The position numbers and the translations under genes are program-made. Below, piece by piece: positions 9,476 to 18,342 of a stretch of 64,000 nt of DNA; within the stretch, counting starts at the first letter, position 1, and every line of letters starts with the position of its first letter. The DNA is taken from positions 148,492-212,491 of the forward strand of contig CAKSAC010000001.1 of assembly GCA_934434925.1 (NCBI GenBank), in the 5' to 3' direction. Below the pieces are notes generated by a model. That model was not told the origin of the DNA. It saw only the letters and a list, made by a program, of their open reading frames with translations, and ran no database searches. This DNA comes from an uncultured Eubacteriales bacterium (GTDB taxonomy: Bacteria > Bacillota > Clostridia > Oscillospirales > CAG-272).

Positions 9476-10542
9476 GTTGTTTTCAGCTTCCTGGCCATGT
9501 CTGCTTCGGTCAATGCGGTCAGCATTTCATCAATGTTTCCGTTCAAAAAGGAAAAAATGTCATATAAGGACATCCCGATCCGATGATCTGTTACACGTCC
9601 TTGCGGAAAATTATAAGTGCGGATTTTTTCGCTTCTGTCTCCGGTTCCGATCTGGCTTTTCCGCTCTTCGGCCAAGGCGCGTTCGCGTTTTTCGTTTTCT
9701 AAGCCCATCAGTTTCGTCCGCAGAAGTCGAAGGGCCGCTTCTTTGTTTTGCAGTTGACTTCTCTGCGTCTGGCTGGTGACGACGATGCCGGTGGGAATAT
9801 GAAGTATCCGGACAGCGGATTCGGTTTTGTTGATATGCTGCCCGCCTGCGCCGCTGCTCTTCATGCTTTCAATATGAAGTTCGCCCATGTCGATGACCAG
9901 AGGATCGCTCCCTTCGGCCTCAGGCAGCACCGCTACGGTTACCGTGGAAGTATGAATGCGCCCTTGCGTTTCGGTTTTCGGAATTCGCTGTACCCGGTGC
10001 ACGCCGCTTTCAAATTTCAGTTTTGCAAATGCCCCGTTCCCGACGACGCGGAAAATAATCTCACGGTATCCGCCGAGTTCGGTTTCGTTACTTCCGATCA
10101 CCTCGGTCGTATAGCCGTGTCCGTCTCCGTACATCCTGTACATCCGGAAGAGATCGCGTGCAAAGAGGGCAGCCTCTTCCCCGCCGGCTCCGGCACGGAT
10201 TTCCATGACGGCGTTCCGATCGTCTTCGCGGTCTTTCGGAATCAGGAATGCCCGGAGTTTTTCAAGGAGGCTTTCGCTTTCGCGGTGCTTTTCCGCCGCT
10301 TCCTCTGCCGCAAAACGGCGGAGTTCCGGTTCCTGGCCCGGATCGGCGGAGATTCGATCGGCTTCCTCTTGTTCACGTTTGGCCGCGAGATAGGCGCGAT
10401 AGGTATCGGCAATCGGAGAAAGCCGGTTGTATTCTTTGAGAAGATCCCGGTATGTATCCGGGGTGGGCGCGGGTTCCCCGGAGGCAAGGCGCGCCTCCAG
10501 TTCCGCCACCCGGAGCGCGATCTCTTCAAACTGTTTTTCCAT
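9472..10542 (-). CDS. prfA: Peptide chain release factor 1
   Basis: 356 residues. The anticodon-like tripeptide PKT is at 188-190, where PxT defines UAG/UAA-reading RF1, and GGQ is at 233-235 for peptidyl-tRNA hydrolysis. The ATG at 10542 was chosen because it overlaps the preceding stop (TGATG); a TTG four codons upstream is the alternative. Neighbours sua5 and coaE are common in Firmicutes prfA loci, although prmC is not here. Confidence 0.96.
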   Translation of the reverse strand: MEKQFEEIALRVAELEARLASGEPAPTPDTYRDLLKEYNRLSPIADTYRAYLAAKREQEEADRISADPGQEPELRRFAAEEAAEKHRESESLLEKLRAFLIPKDREDDRNAVMEIRAGAGGEEAALFARDLFRMYRMYGDGHGYTTEVIGSNETELGGYREIIFRVVGNGAFAKLKFESGVHRVQRIPKTETQGRIHTSTVTVAVLPEAEGSDPLVIDMGELHIESMKSSGAGGQHINKTESAVRILHIPTGIVVTSQTQRSQLQNKEAALRLLRTKLMGLENEKRERALAEERKSQIGTGDRSEKIRTYNFPQGRVTDHRIGMSLYDIFSFLNGNIDEMLTALTEADMARKLKTT

Positions 10543-11942
10543 CAGTCGCGGCAAAAAGCGGAGAAAGCTTCATGCAGAGCATACAAATCCGCCTTTGAGA
10601 TGATTTCATAGGGGGCATGCATGGAGATAACGGGCAGGCCGAGATCAACGGTGTCGATATTCTGTTCGGCAATATACATTGCGACCGTTCCGCCGCCGCC
10701 TATATCGACCTTGCCGAGTTCGGCCGGTTGCCAGCTTACATGATTCTGCGCAAATATCCGCCGGATAAAACCGACGTATTCCGCCGAAGCATCATTGGAA
10801 CCGGATTTCCCGCGGGAACCGGTAAATTTGCTCATGGCAGGACCTTTGGAAATCATGGCACTGTTGCGCTTTTCATAAACATCCGCATAATTCGGATCGA
10901 ACGCGGCGTTCACATCGGCGGAAAGACATTTGGAAGCGTGGCGCATGGCCGACGGATTTTGACCGAGGGAACGCGCGATTTCCTCCATCAGATCGGCGAA
11001 CAGACGGCATTGCAACCCGGTATTTCCGTTACTGCCGATCTCTTCTTTGTCCGCAAGAACCACAAAAAGCGTGTGCTTTGTTTCTTCTGCGGAGAAAAGC
11101 GCCGTCAGTGCGGGGTAAGCGCAACAACGGTCGTCATGGCCGTATCCGACCAAAAAGGCACGGTCAAGGCCCGCATCCCGGCATTTTCCGGCAGGAACGG
11201 CTGAAAGTTCCGCGCTGACAAAATCCTCTTCGCTGATTCCGTATTTTTCATGAAGAATACGCAAAACATTCAGTTTGATTGCGTTTTCTTCTTCCCCGGA
11301 TGGCACCGGAATTCCGCCGACCAGCAGATTGAGGGTTTCCCCGCTGATGGCCTTTCCCAGAGGCTTCGCCGCCTGCTCCTGCCCGAGATGCGGGAGAAGA
11401 TCGTTGATATAGAAGACCGGTTCACTTTCCTCTTCTCCGATACAGACATCCGCCTGACTGCCGTCCGCGCGGATTATGACGCCGTGGAGCGCAAGCGGAA
11501 GCGCCATCCATTGGTACTTCTTGATGCCGCCGTAATAATGCGTTTTGAGAAAGCTCATGCCGCCTTCTTCGTAGAGCGGGTTTTGTTTCAGATCCAGCCG
11601 AGGCGAATCGATATGCGCGGCAAGGACCCGCAAACCGTCTTCCGCAAGCGGAGCCGTTCCGATACGGAACAAAAAGATTCCCTTTTCTTTGTTGACAAAA
11701 TAACGCTTGTCGCCGGCTTTCAGCACATCACCGAACCGATATTCGGTGTAACCGGCTTCCTCGGCCATCTGTCGAGCGCACTTTGTCGCTTCGCGTTCGG
11801 TTTTGGCGGCGTTCAGAAAAGAGCGGTACGCCTCCGCATAGGAGAAGATTTTATTTAGTTTTTCCTCAGTGATATCTTTGTAAATGCTTTCCCGCGTGCA
11901 AAGCAACCCGGAAACCTCGTTTTTTTTCTTTTCAGCGGACAT
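10542..11942 (-). CDS. M18 family aminopeptidase
   Basis: 466 residues, the length of the bacterial M18 (aspartyl/leucyl aminopeptidase) family. AAHIDSPRLD near residue 100 supplies a metal-binding His and Asp, KEEIGSNG supplies the catalytic/metal Glu pair, and SMHAPYE near the C-terminus supplies the last His. A di-zinc tetrahedral (TET-type) enzyme that trims N-terminal acidic or neutral residues from peptides in the cytoplasm. It follows coaE by 1 bp and overlaps prfA by 1 bp. Confidence 0.92.
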   Translation of the reverse strand: MSAEKKKNEVSGLLCTRESIYKDITEEKLNKIFSYAEAYRSFLNAAKTEREATKCARQMAEEAGYTEYRFGDVLKAGDKRYFVNKEKGIFLFRIGTAPLAEDGLRVLAAHIDSPRLDLKQNPLYEEGGMSFLKTHYYGGIKKYQWMALPLALHGVIIRADGSQADVCIGEEESEPVFYINDLLPHLGQEQAAKPLGKAISGETLNLLVGGIPVPSGEEENAIKLNVLRILHEKYGISEEDFVSAELSAVPAGKCRDAGLDRAFLVGYGHDDRCCAYPALTALFSAEETKHTLFVVLADKEEIGSNGNTGLQCRLFADLMEEIARSLGQNPSAMRHASKCLSADVNAAFDPNYADVYEKRNSAMISKGPAMSKFTGSRGKSGSNDASAEYVGFIRRIFAQNHVSWQPAELGKVDIGGGGTVAMYIAEQNIDTVDLGLPVISMHAPYEIISKADLYALHEAFSAFCRD

Positions 11943-11943
11943 G

Positions 11944-12558
11944 TTATTCTCCTTTCATCGCAAGCCCGAGGCAGAACGCACGGACTTTTTCTTTCAGTTC
12001 TTCCCGCGTACCGTTGTTTTCCAGCTGGTAATCGGTATGGTCGCGTAAATATATTTCATCCGGTTGCGCGTCGATCCGCGCTTCGGCTTCATTGCGGGAA
12101 AAGCCGTTTCGCGCCATGATACGGCAAACGCGCGTTTCCCGATCTGCCAGAATTGCCACCGTCAGGTCGCATTCTGAGGAAAAACCGGATTCAAGCAAAA
12201 GCGGGGCGTTGATCAGCGCGGCAAACGCTCCGTCCGCCTCGGCTTTTTTGAAAAAATCCCGGCATTCTTCGAGGATTACACCGTGCGTCAGCCGATTCAG
12301 TAATTCCCTTCTTTCACGGGCTTCTTCCTCCGCCCCGAACACAAGAGCGGCCAGAGCGCGCCGATTCAGGGAACCGTCGCCGTTCAGAATGTCGTCGCCG
12401 AAAGCGTCCGCAAGAATACGGGTGCAGGCAGACGGAGACTCCGTGAGGCGGCGATAGACCTCATCTGCGTCAAGGCCCGGCACGCCGAACTCTGCAAAAA
12501 AATCTTGTGCCAGATTTTTACCGGAACCGATCCCGCCGCAAAGGCCGATTTTATACAT
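11944..12558 (-). CDS. coaE: Dephospho-CoA kinase
   Basis: 204 residues, normal length. Catalyses the last step of CoA synthesis, phosphorylation of the ribose 3'-hydroxyl of dephospho-CoA by ATP. The P-loop reads GGIGSGKN at residues 8-15, with Asn in place of the usual Ser/Thr after Lys; the codon is AAT, so this is not a reading error of mine. DADE (about 30-33) and the lid region with RDHTDYQLENNG support the assignment. First gene of the operon, with its own promoter at 12667-12696. Confidence 0.92.
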   Translation of the reverse strand: MYKIGLCGGIGSGKNLAQDFFAEFGVPGLDADEVYRRLTESPSACTRILADAFGDDILNGDGSLNRRALAALVFGAEEEARERRELLNRLTHGVILEECRDFFKKAEADGAFAALINAPLLLESGFSSECDLTVAILADRETRVCRIMARNGFSRNEAEARIDAQPDEIYLRDHTDYQLENNGTREELKEKVRAFCLGLAMKGE

Positions 12559-12666
12559 ATGTTATTTCTTTCCTCTCTGATCACGATTGCAAGCGTCCGG
12601 AATCTGAGCGGTGTAGCCGAAAGGCCCATCCGGAAACCGAAATCGTCATGTCGGAATTATTATATC

Positions 12667-12696
12667 ATTATATAACGGATAAGCACCTTTTGTCAA
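12667..12696 (-). promoter_or_regulatory. sigma-A promoter of the coaE operon
   Basis: Leftward TTGACA (12691-12696), 18-nt spacer, TATAAT (12667-12672). It is divergent from, and 38 bp away from, the tmcAL promoter. Confidence 0.8.
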
Positions 12697-12733
12697 GAAA
12701 AGTGACAGAAACCTTAAAAAAACGCGGCATTCC

Positions 12734-12762
12734 TTGACTTTGCAGTAAGAATATGATATATT
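12734..12762 (+). promoter_or_regulatory. sigma-A promoter of tmcAL
   Basis: TTGACT (12734-12739), 17-nt spacer, TATATT (12757-12762). The transcript would start near 12769, about 63 nt before the chosen ATG. Confidence 0.82.
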
Positions 12763-12831
12763 ATTTTATTGTAGCGATCTGTCTGGTCGCCCGTCTCCCT
12801 GCCAATGAGTGTGATGCAAAGGAGTCCATGC

Positions 12832-14022
12832 ATGAAGAGCTGTGCCGTGATTTGCGAATTCAACCTTTTTCATAACGGCCATGCCTCTCTTTTGCAAAGT
12901 ATCCGCCGTGAATTCGGGGAAGATACCTGTATCATTGCCCTGATGAGCGGGAATTATACCGAGCGCGGCGATATTGCCATTGCCGACAAGTTTCTCCGTG
13001 CGGAAGCGGCGGTATATGGTGGTGCCGACCTGGTGCTGGAAATCCCCTTCCCTTTTTCTTCCGCCAGTGCGGAACATTATGCAAGGATCGGGGTCGCCAT
13101 GGCAGAAATGCTGAACGGAGTGGATTATCTCGCTTTCGGAAGCGAAAGCGGCGATATGATGACGCTTGAAACCGCGGCCGTGAGATCGGATTCTCCCGAA
13201 TTCAAAAACAGCCTGCGCGAGGCTTTGCGCGCGCAGGAGAATAAAACGCAGGGATACGCCCGACTTTGCTATGAAGTATATGCTTCGCTCTATGGCCGTG
13301 AAGAAGCTGCCGTTCTTCTTACCCCCAATAATATGCTGGCCATCCAGTATCTGCGGGCTTTGAAACGCATCGGCTCTTCAATCAGACCTTTCACCGTCCG
13401 CCGGACGGATGATCATCATGGCAAAAACCTTCGCACAACCACTTCGTCTTCCGCCATACGGGAAAGCCTTTTGCGCGGAAAATCCGAAGAGGCCTTCCGC
13501 GCCATGCCGGAAGACGTGGCCTCCGTCTATCGCCGCGCTTTACGGGAAGGACTTCTCCCCGTTCGTCCGGAGGCGCTTTCCTCTGTGCTTTTAGCACATT
13601 TCCGCTGTTCTTCTCCCCCTGCCGGGGATGGGATCGGATATCGGTTCCTTCATGCTTCCCGGCGGGTATCTACGATAGAAGAAGCCCTGTCGCTCGTTGC
13701 AACAAAACGCTATACGAACGCCTATTTGCGCCGCGCTATGTGGTACCGCTATTTCGGGATTGCCTCGCCCGACAATATGTGCTGTATACGATATACGCAA
13801 ATTCTCGGCATGAACGGCCGCGGGCAAAAAAAACTCGCCGAACTGCGTGGGCGTACCCATATCAGCCTGTTGACAAAGCCGGCTGATGCCATCGCTCTCG
13901 ATCCTCCCGCAAAAGAACAGGCCGCCCTTGCCGCAAAAGCCGATTCGGTCTTTGCGCTTGCGCTCCCTTCGCCTTTCCCGGGAGATTACGCGCTTCGCCG
14001 GGGGCCGTTCCGAAAAAAATAG
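12832..14022 (+). CDS. tmcAL: tRNA(Met) cytidine acetate ligase
   Basis: 396 residues. The nucleotidyltransferase-type N-terminus has CEFNLFHNGH (HxGH-like ATP-binding motif at 14-17) and SGNYTERGD. TmcAL (YlbM) adenylates acetate and transfers acetyl to N4 of the wobble cytidine of elongator tRNA-Met, forming ac4C34. The ATG at 12832 was chosen for the AAAGGAG 7 nt upstream; an in-frame ATG at 12805 lacks one. Confidence 0.92.
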   Translation: MKSCAVICEFNLFHNGHASLLQSIRREFGEDTCIIALMSGNYTERGDIAIADKFLRAEAAVYGGADLVLEIPFPFSSASAEHYARIGVAMAEMLNGVDYLAFGSESGDMMTLETAAVRSDSPEFKNSLREALRAQENKTQGYARLCYEVYASLYGREEAAVLLTPNNMLAIQYLRALKRIGSSIRPFTVRRTDDHHGKNLRTTTSSSAIRESLLRGKSEEAFRAMPEDVASVYRRALREGLLPVRPEALSSVLLAHFRCSSPPAGDGIGYRFLHASRRVSTIEEALSLVATKRYTNAYLRRAMWYRYFGIASPDNMCCIRYTQILGMNGRGQKKLAELRGRTHISLLTKPADAIALDPPAKEQAALAAKADSVFALALPSPFPGDYALRRGPFRKK

Positions 14023-14067
14023 CGCATTTTGCCGATTGTTCTCTCCGCACTACTTTTGTCGAATGGA

Positions 14068-14096
14068 TTGACAAATATTGGAAGTCGTGATAGGAT
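14068..14096 (+). promoter_or_regulatory. sigma-A promoter upstream of the 95-residue protein
   Basis: TTGACA (14068-14073), 17-nt spacer, TAGGAT (14091-14096). Confidence 0.75.
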
Positions 14097-14146
14097 GATT
14101 GGTGAAAAGGACGGGCAGTTATTTTCAGTATCTGAAAGGAGTTTAC

Positions 14147-14434
14147 ATGGAAGCCATCGGTATCAAAGGCAAGTTTCTTGAATACAAAGGAAAGCCCCTT
14201 GTCCGCCAGGGGAACGAAATTTATTACGGAGACATGGCCGAAAAATACTACTTATTCCTTATGATTATGTCTGCGAAAGAGGATGCCGCCCTTGGTCTTG
14301 AGATTCCTGACAAAGTCATGGTCCAGGTTCTTTCTACCGAGAGCCATAAGCCACTCAAGCAAACAGTTGCAAAAGGTCTTTGCGAGGCTTTTGACTTAGG
14401 AACTGCCTGGCTCGAAAGAGCAAACAAAAACTAA
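14147..14434 (+). CDS. Small hypothetical protein
   Basis: 95 residues, soluble, beginning MEAIGIKGKFLEYKGKPLVR. It has its own promoter and a strong SD (GAAAGGAG, 5 nt before the ATG), so expression is likely. No catalytic motif or membrane segment is seen. It resembles short unnamed proteins of Clostridia, but I cannot assign a function. The lipoprotein gene follows 49 bp downstream and may be cotranscribed. Confidence 0.8.
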   Translation: MEAIGIKGKFLEYKGKPLVRQGNEIYYGDMAEKYYLFLMIMSAKEDAALGLEIPDKVMVQVLSTESHKPLKQTVAKGLCEAFDLGTAWLERANKN

Positions 14435-14483
14435 CCGTTTTCCTTTTCAGATTGCCGGTCAAACGACCGAGGAGGTAGCAATT

Positions 14484-15578
14484 TTGAAAATGAAACACCG
14501 CATTTTATTCTTCCCTGCCGCATTGATGTTATTCCTGCTGTTCACAGCGGGGCTGACGTCTTGCGAATTCGGTTCCATCGCCATCGGCATTCCGCGGACC
14601 ACCCCGCCCGCCAATACGGTTTTTCAACCGCTGGACGAGCCGCCGGTTTCCGGTCCGCAGACAAACGATGAAGATTCCCCCCAAGCGACCGTGACGACAA
14701 AGGCAGAGACTCCTCCCGTAACCGAGGCACCAAAAGCGCAGGTCTTTTATCACCCTTTGTCTGCTTTACCTGTCGGCAAAGCCGTGGCGGAAAAACGGCC
14801 GATCGCGCTCTCGTTGGACGGAAGCGGTCTTTTTGCTCTCTCCGCCCCGCATTTTCTCCTGGAAGGACCTGTGGAAAGCGGGAAAACGCGCTATCTTTAC
14901 CTGACATGCGATGACCCATCGGAACTCCGGCGGGATGAGATTCTGTCTACACGTCCGTATTTTGCGGCGCTTGCGCATGATTTTTATGCCATATCGGCGT
15001 ACCGCGGAACATCCGATGACGGCAGGGAATCCTCGGCTTTTCTCTATGATACGCTGGATTTTTCCCGCCCGGAGATTGCCGATGTTTCGCTTTCGGTCGC
15101 GCTGAAAAATACAGGGTTCCCCAAAAAAATTACCGGCGGGATTGCTCTCCCCTATTCGTTTGTCGCCCCCGGGGAAATGACCGAGCCGGGCGGAACCTAC
15201 TCTTCCTATATCCGCATTCCTTTTTTCGGCGGGAGCAGTACGGCTTTCACGTATGATTCCCTCAGTCATGTCTATACGCTCCGCGCAGGAGCCAATGACC
15301 GGCCGGCTTTCACTTTCACCAACGTTTTCGTTCTCTTTTTCAATACAGGGATCACGACTACGAAAACCGGGGTGACGCTTTCCATGGACACCGATGCCGG
15401 AGGGACCGGATATTATATTTCCAACGGATACGCCGTTCCGATCGAATGGGAACGCGATACATCTACGTCTGCTTTGCGGTTTTACGCCGAAGGGGGACGA
15501 GAACTGAAAATCAACCGCGGAAAAACCTACATTGCCATGACGGATTTCTCGCAAAAAACCTCTTTGATCCTGAACTGA
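14484..15578 (+). CDS. DUF3048-family lipoprotein (YerB-like)
   Basis: 364 residues from a TTG start at 14484, with AGGAGGT 7 nt upstream; the ATG two codons later is too far from the SD. Residues 1-27 form a lipoprotein signal with lipobox LTSC (Cys27). A Pro/Thr-rich linker (30-85) leads to a DUF3048 domain: RPIALSLD near 105, and a C-terminal GKTYIA segment preceded by W-x-R. Probably anchored to the outer face of the membrane; function of the family unknown. Confidence 0.82.
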   Translation: MKMKHRILFFPAALMLFLLFTAGLTSCEFGSIAIGIPRTTPPANTVFQPLDEPPVSGPQTNDEDSPQATVTTKAETPPVTEAPKAQVFYHPLSALPVGKAVAEKRPIALSLDGSGLFALSAPHFLLEGPVESGKTRYLYLTCDDPSELRRDEILSTRPYFAALAHDFYAISAYRGTSDDGRESSAFLYDTLDFSRPEIADVSLSVALKNTGFPKKITGGIALPYSFVAPGEMTEPGGTYSSYIRIPFFGGSSTAFTYDSLSHVYTLRAGANDRPAFTFTNVFVLFFNTGITTTKTGVTLSMDTDAGGTGYYISNGYAVPIEWERDTSTSALRFYAEGGRELKINRGKTYIAMTDFSQKTSLILN

Positions 15579-15631
15579 ATTTCCGGACGCATGTCTTTGG
15601 TCCGTTGTCTTTTTTGTCAGCGGACCTGAAT

Positions 15632-15683
15632 AAAACCCCCGTAACACCGATCGATTCAAAACCGGCAGTCACGGGGGCTTTTT
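15632..15683. terminator. Bidirectional terminator between the DUF3048 gene and galE
   Basis: CCCCCGT (15636-15642) pairs with ACGGGGG (15671-15677). Rightward it is followed by CTTTTTC; leftward by TTTTATTC. It serves both convergent genes. Confidence 0.75.
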
Positions 15684-15698
15684 CAATGGGGGCAAATA

Positions 15699-16718
15699 TC
15701 AGTCGTTCGGGTATCCGTCCGGGTTCATGCTTTGCCAGCGGGCGGCATCTTCACACATTTCCTCAATGCCGTATTCGGCATGCCATCCCAGCATTTTCGC
15801 AGCTTTTTCGGGATTGGCGTAACAGGCGCCGATATCACCGCTCCGGCGGGGCGCGATTTCGTATTTCACCGGTTTGCCCGAAGCCTTTTCAAAGGCTTTG
15901 ACAACCTGCAATACCGAATATCCGTTTCCGGTTCCGATATTGAAATAATCAATTCCGGCATGTGCCTTTGTGAAGTCGAGCGCACAAAGATGCGCGCGGG
16001 CCAGGTCAACCACATGGATGTAATCACGCACACCGGTGCCGTCCGGCGTATCGTAATCATTACCGAAAACTTTCAGGCAAGGCAGTTTTCCGTATGCGAC
16101 CTTGGCAACATACGGAAGCAGATTGTTGGGAATCCCGCGGGGATCTTCACCGATTAAACCGCTTTTGTGCGCGCCGATCGGATTGAAATACCGAAGAATC
16201 GCGATTGAAAACTCCGGATGCGGTACGGTAAGATCGCGCAGAATACGCTCGATCATCAACTTCGTTTCTCCGTACGGATTGGTCGTTGAAAGCGGAAAAT
16301 CCTCAGAGATCGGTACACTCTTCGGAAGTCCGTATACCGTGGCGGAAGAACTGAAAACAATCCGTGTTACCGAATGAGTAATCATTTCTTCACACAAATT
16401 GAATGTGCCGGTGAGATTATTGTGATAGTAGCGAAGCGGTTGGCTGACAGATTCGCCCACCGCTTTCAATCCGGCAAAATGGATAACGGAATCAATCTCT
16501 GCATGCTTGTCAAACACCGCGGAAAGCGCCGGCCGGTCCAGCAAATCCACCTGATAGAAAATCGGCCGCCTGCCGGTAATCTTTTCAATTCTGTCCAGCA
16601 CACAAAGTTTGCTGTTGCAGAGGTTGTCAACGATGATTACTTCTTCGCCCTTCCCCAGCAATTCGACAACGGTATGCGAACCGATAAAACCGGTTCCTCC
16701 GGTTACTAAAATAGCCAT
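15699..16718 (-). CDS. galE: UDP-glucose 4-epimerase
   Basis: 339 residues. The Rossmann motif GGTGFIGS is at 7-14, the catalytic SS-x-TVYG region near 124-130, and YxxxK as Tyr149/Lys153. Interconverts UDP-glucose and UDP-galactose using bound NAD. The SD GGGAGG lies just before the ATG. No other Leloir gene is adjacent, so a role in envelope polysaccharide precursors is as likely as galactose use. Confidence 0.95.
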   Translation of the reverse strand: MAILVTGGTGFIGSHTVVELLGKGEEVIIVDNLCNSKLCVLDRIEKITGRRPIFYQVDLLDRPALSAVFDKHAEIDSVIHFAGLKAVGESVSQPLRYYHNNLTGTFNLCEEMITHSVTRIVFSSSATVYGLPKSVPISEDFPLSTTNPYGETKLMIERILRDLTVPHPEFSIAILRYFNPIGAHKSGLIGEDPRGIPNNLLPYVAKVAYGKLPCLKVFGNDYDTPDGTGVRDYIHVVDLARAHLCALDFTKAHAGIDYFNIGTGNGYSVLQVVKAFEKASGKPVKYEIAPRRSGDIGACYANPEKAAKMLGWHAEYGIEEMCEDAARWQSMNPDGYPND

Positions 16719-16737
16719 AAATACCTCCCAGATGTAG

Positions 16738-16765
16738 CAAAAAAGAGCATGACTGCTCTTTTTTA
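16738..16765. terminator. Terminator after rpmA
   Basis: AAAAAGAGCA - TGAC - TGCTCTTTTT hairpin with A/T flanks, effective in either direction. It separates the rplU-prp-rpmA operon from galE. Confidence 0.75.
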
Positions 16766-16772
16766 CATAACA

Positions 16773-17051
16773 TTATTCCCCGTAAACACTGACGCGTTTT
16801 TTTGTCCGATTGACATGTTCAAACTTGACAGTTCCGTCAACCAGGGCAAAAAGCGTATCATCGGTACCGACACCGACATTTTCACCCGCCGCGATTTTTG
16901 TACCGCGCTGACGGACGATGATATTGCCGGCAGTGACAAACTGCCCGTCCGCGCGCTTTACGCCCAGACGCTTCGATTCGCTGTCACGACCGTTCTTGGT
17001 GGAACCAACGCCCTTCTTGTGGGCGAAAAATTGCAAACTAAGTTTCAGCAT
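16773..17051 (-). CDS. rpmA: 50S ribosomal protein bL27 with cleavable N-terminal extension
   Basis: 92 residues. The N-terminus reads MLKLSLQFFAHKKG: the first nine residues match the extension of Firmicutes bL27 that is removed after the Phe-Phe by the protease Prp, exposing the AHKKG tail that reaches the peptidyl-transferase centre. The prp gene is immediately upstream. SD CGGAGG precedes the ATG. Confidence 0.97.
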   Translation of the reverse strand: MLKLSLQFFAHKKGVGSTKNGRDSESKRLGVKRADGQFVTAGNIIVRQRGTKIAAGENVGVGTDDTLFALVDGTVKFEHVNRTKKRVSVYGE

Positions 17052-17082
17052 CCCTGTAACCTCCGTTTTTCAGATTGGCGAC

Positions 17083-17439
17083 TTACATCGGCCGCTCAAC
17101 GACATCCACGGAGAGATAATCATAATATTCTTCCGTCAATTCGTTGAGCTGATAATAGTAAGCCATGATAAGACCCGAAACGGCAAAACGCTTGTTTTCG
17201 TTCTCTTCATATGCAGAGAGCGCGCCTTTTGCGATCAGCCGGACATCCGTCGTTTTTTCATCAATTGTATATTCGACCTCGGAAGCATAGGCAACCTCGA
17301 TAGCATTGATAATCAACATGGTCATGGAAGAGAGCGCCGCGCAAAGCACATCGTCGCCTGCTGCGCCGTATCCGGTGTGGCCCTGTTCCTCAAAACCGTA
17401 AAAAACGCCGTCGGTCTTATAGAAAATAACCTTTGTCAT
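17083..17439 (-). CDS. prp: Ribosomal-processing cysteine protease Prp
   Basis: 118 residues. The catalytic pair is His21 (QGHTGY) and Cys33 (DDVLCAALSS), the pattern of the Prp family, which cleaves the bL27 N-terminal extension. It lies between rplU and rpmA, the usual Firmicutes order, 2 bp after rplU. Confidence 0.94.
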   Translation of the reverse strand: MTKVIFYKTDGVFYGFEEQGHTGYGAAGDDVLCAALSSMTMLIINAIEVAYASEVEYTIDEKTTDVRLIAKGALSAYEENENKRFAVSGLIMAYYYQLNELTEEYYDYLSVDVVERPM

Positions 17440-17441
17440 AC

Positions 17442-17753
17442 TTAACCCACGATTTTATCGATCTGGATTTTGGTGAAATACTGACGATGACCGATCTTTT
17501 TCTTTTCGTTCTTTTTGGGTTTGTAACGGATGACATAAATCTTTTTACCTTTGCCGGTCAGGATAGCCTTGGCCGCAACGGCAGCGCCCTCCACATAAGG
17601 AGTGCCGACCTTGAAATTTTCACCGTCGGAAAGAGCAAGCACTTTGTCAAACGTAACAGATTCGCCGTCTGCCACTTCAAGCTTCTCGACGTAGATAACG
17701 TCGCCCTCGCTGACTTTGTACTGCTTTCCACCCGTTTCAATCACTGCAAACAC
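17442..17753 (-). CDS. rplU: 50S ribosomal protein bL21
   Basis: 103 residues from a GTG at 17753: VFAVIETGGKQYKV is the typical start, and GAGGTG lies 7 nt upstream. Longer in-frame starts would add eight residues not usual for the family. Binds 23S rRNA domain V region beside bL20. First gene of the rplU-prp-rpmA operon. Confidence 0.96.
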   Translation of the reverse strand: MFAVIETGGKQYKVSEGDVIYVEKLEVADGESVTFDKVLALSDGENFKVGTPYVEGAAVAAKAILTGKGKKIYVIRYKPKKNEKKKIGHRQYFTKIQIDKIVG

Positions 17754-17837
17754 GGAAAAGCACCTCGCTTTCTTCAAAAATCGCTACGGCAGGCGGCGGC
17801 AAAAGACGCACGCGCTTGATGGCCTGACAATAAGCGT
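17754..17837 (-). promoter_or_regulatory. Candidate ribosomal protein L21 leader
   Basis: The 84-nt untranslated leader of rplU holds paired segments (CAGGC near its start with GCCTG about 45 nt later, enclosing a GCGC-rich hairpin). Position is that of the known Firmicutes L21 leader RNA, but I could not match a consensus by eye. Confidence 0.35.
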
Positions 17838-17843
17838 CATATC

Positions 17844-17872
17844 ATTATATAACGGGGCATGTTCTTTGTCAA
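17844..17872 (-). promoter_or_regulatory. sigma-A promoter of rplU-prp-rpmA
   Basis: Leftward TTGACA (17867-17872), 17-nt spacer, TATAAT (17844-17849): consensus in both hexamers, as expected for a strong ribosomal operon. Confidence 0.92.
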
Positions 17873-17890
17873 GGCTTTGGATAAAAAATC

Positions 17891-18301
17891 TTAAATTTCC
17901 GTTGCTTTTTTCTCCAGCGTGTGTAAAAATTCCGTCAGGTCAATCTGGGTACCTTCGGGCAACAGGCGTTCCAGTTTGTAATATTCGCGCTCTTCGCGGG
18001 AAAAAATATGTACAATCACCGAGGAATAGTCAAGGAGAATCCAGCTCCCCGCTTCCCTGCCCTCTACATGTTCGGCGTTGAGGTTGCCGTTTTCCATCTG
18101 ATAAACGACCTCGTCCGCCAGCGCTTTGATATGCGTTGCGGAGCGCCCGGTGGCAATTACATAAAAATCCGTGATATTGGTCGCCTCTTCCACATGGAAG
18201 AGGCGGATGTCTCCGGCACCTTTTTCGTGCAATACCGCAACGATTGCATCGGCCAGCTCGCGCGGGGAAAGCCCTTTATAATCGATTTCCTTCGTTTCCA
18301 T
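17891..18301 (-). CDS. rsfS: Ribosomal silencing factor RsfS (Iojap/YbeB)
   Basis: 136 residues. The DUF143 core runs from the ADAIVAVL helix to the SWILLDYSSVIVHIF strand. RsfS binds uL14 and blocks joining of 30S and 50S subunits when nutrients are short. The ATG at 18301 was preferred over an in-frame TTG at 18319 because GAGGAA sits properly upstream. Last gene of the long operon; nadD-yqeK-lcp-rsfS is a usual Firmicutes order. Confidence 0.94.
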   Translation of the reverse strand: METKEIDYKGLSPRELADAIVAVLHEKGAGDIRLFHVEEATNITDFYVIATGRSATHIKALADEVVYQMENGNLNAEHVEGREAGSWILLDYSSVIVHIFSREEREYYKLERLLPEGTQIDLTEFLHTLEKKATEI

Positions 18302-18342
18302 TGGTTTTTCCTCTTTCAAATTGATTCGGCCGTCCGGCCGTT

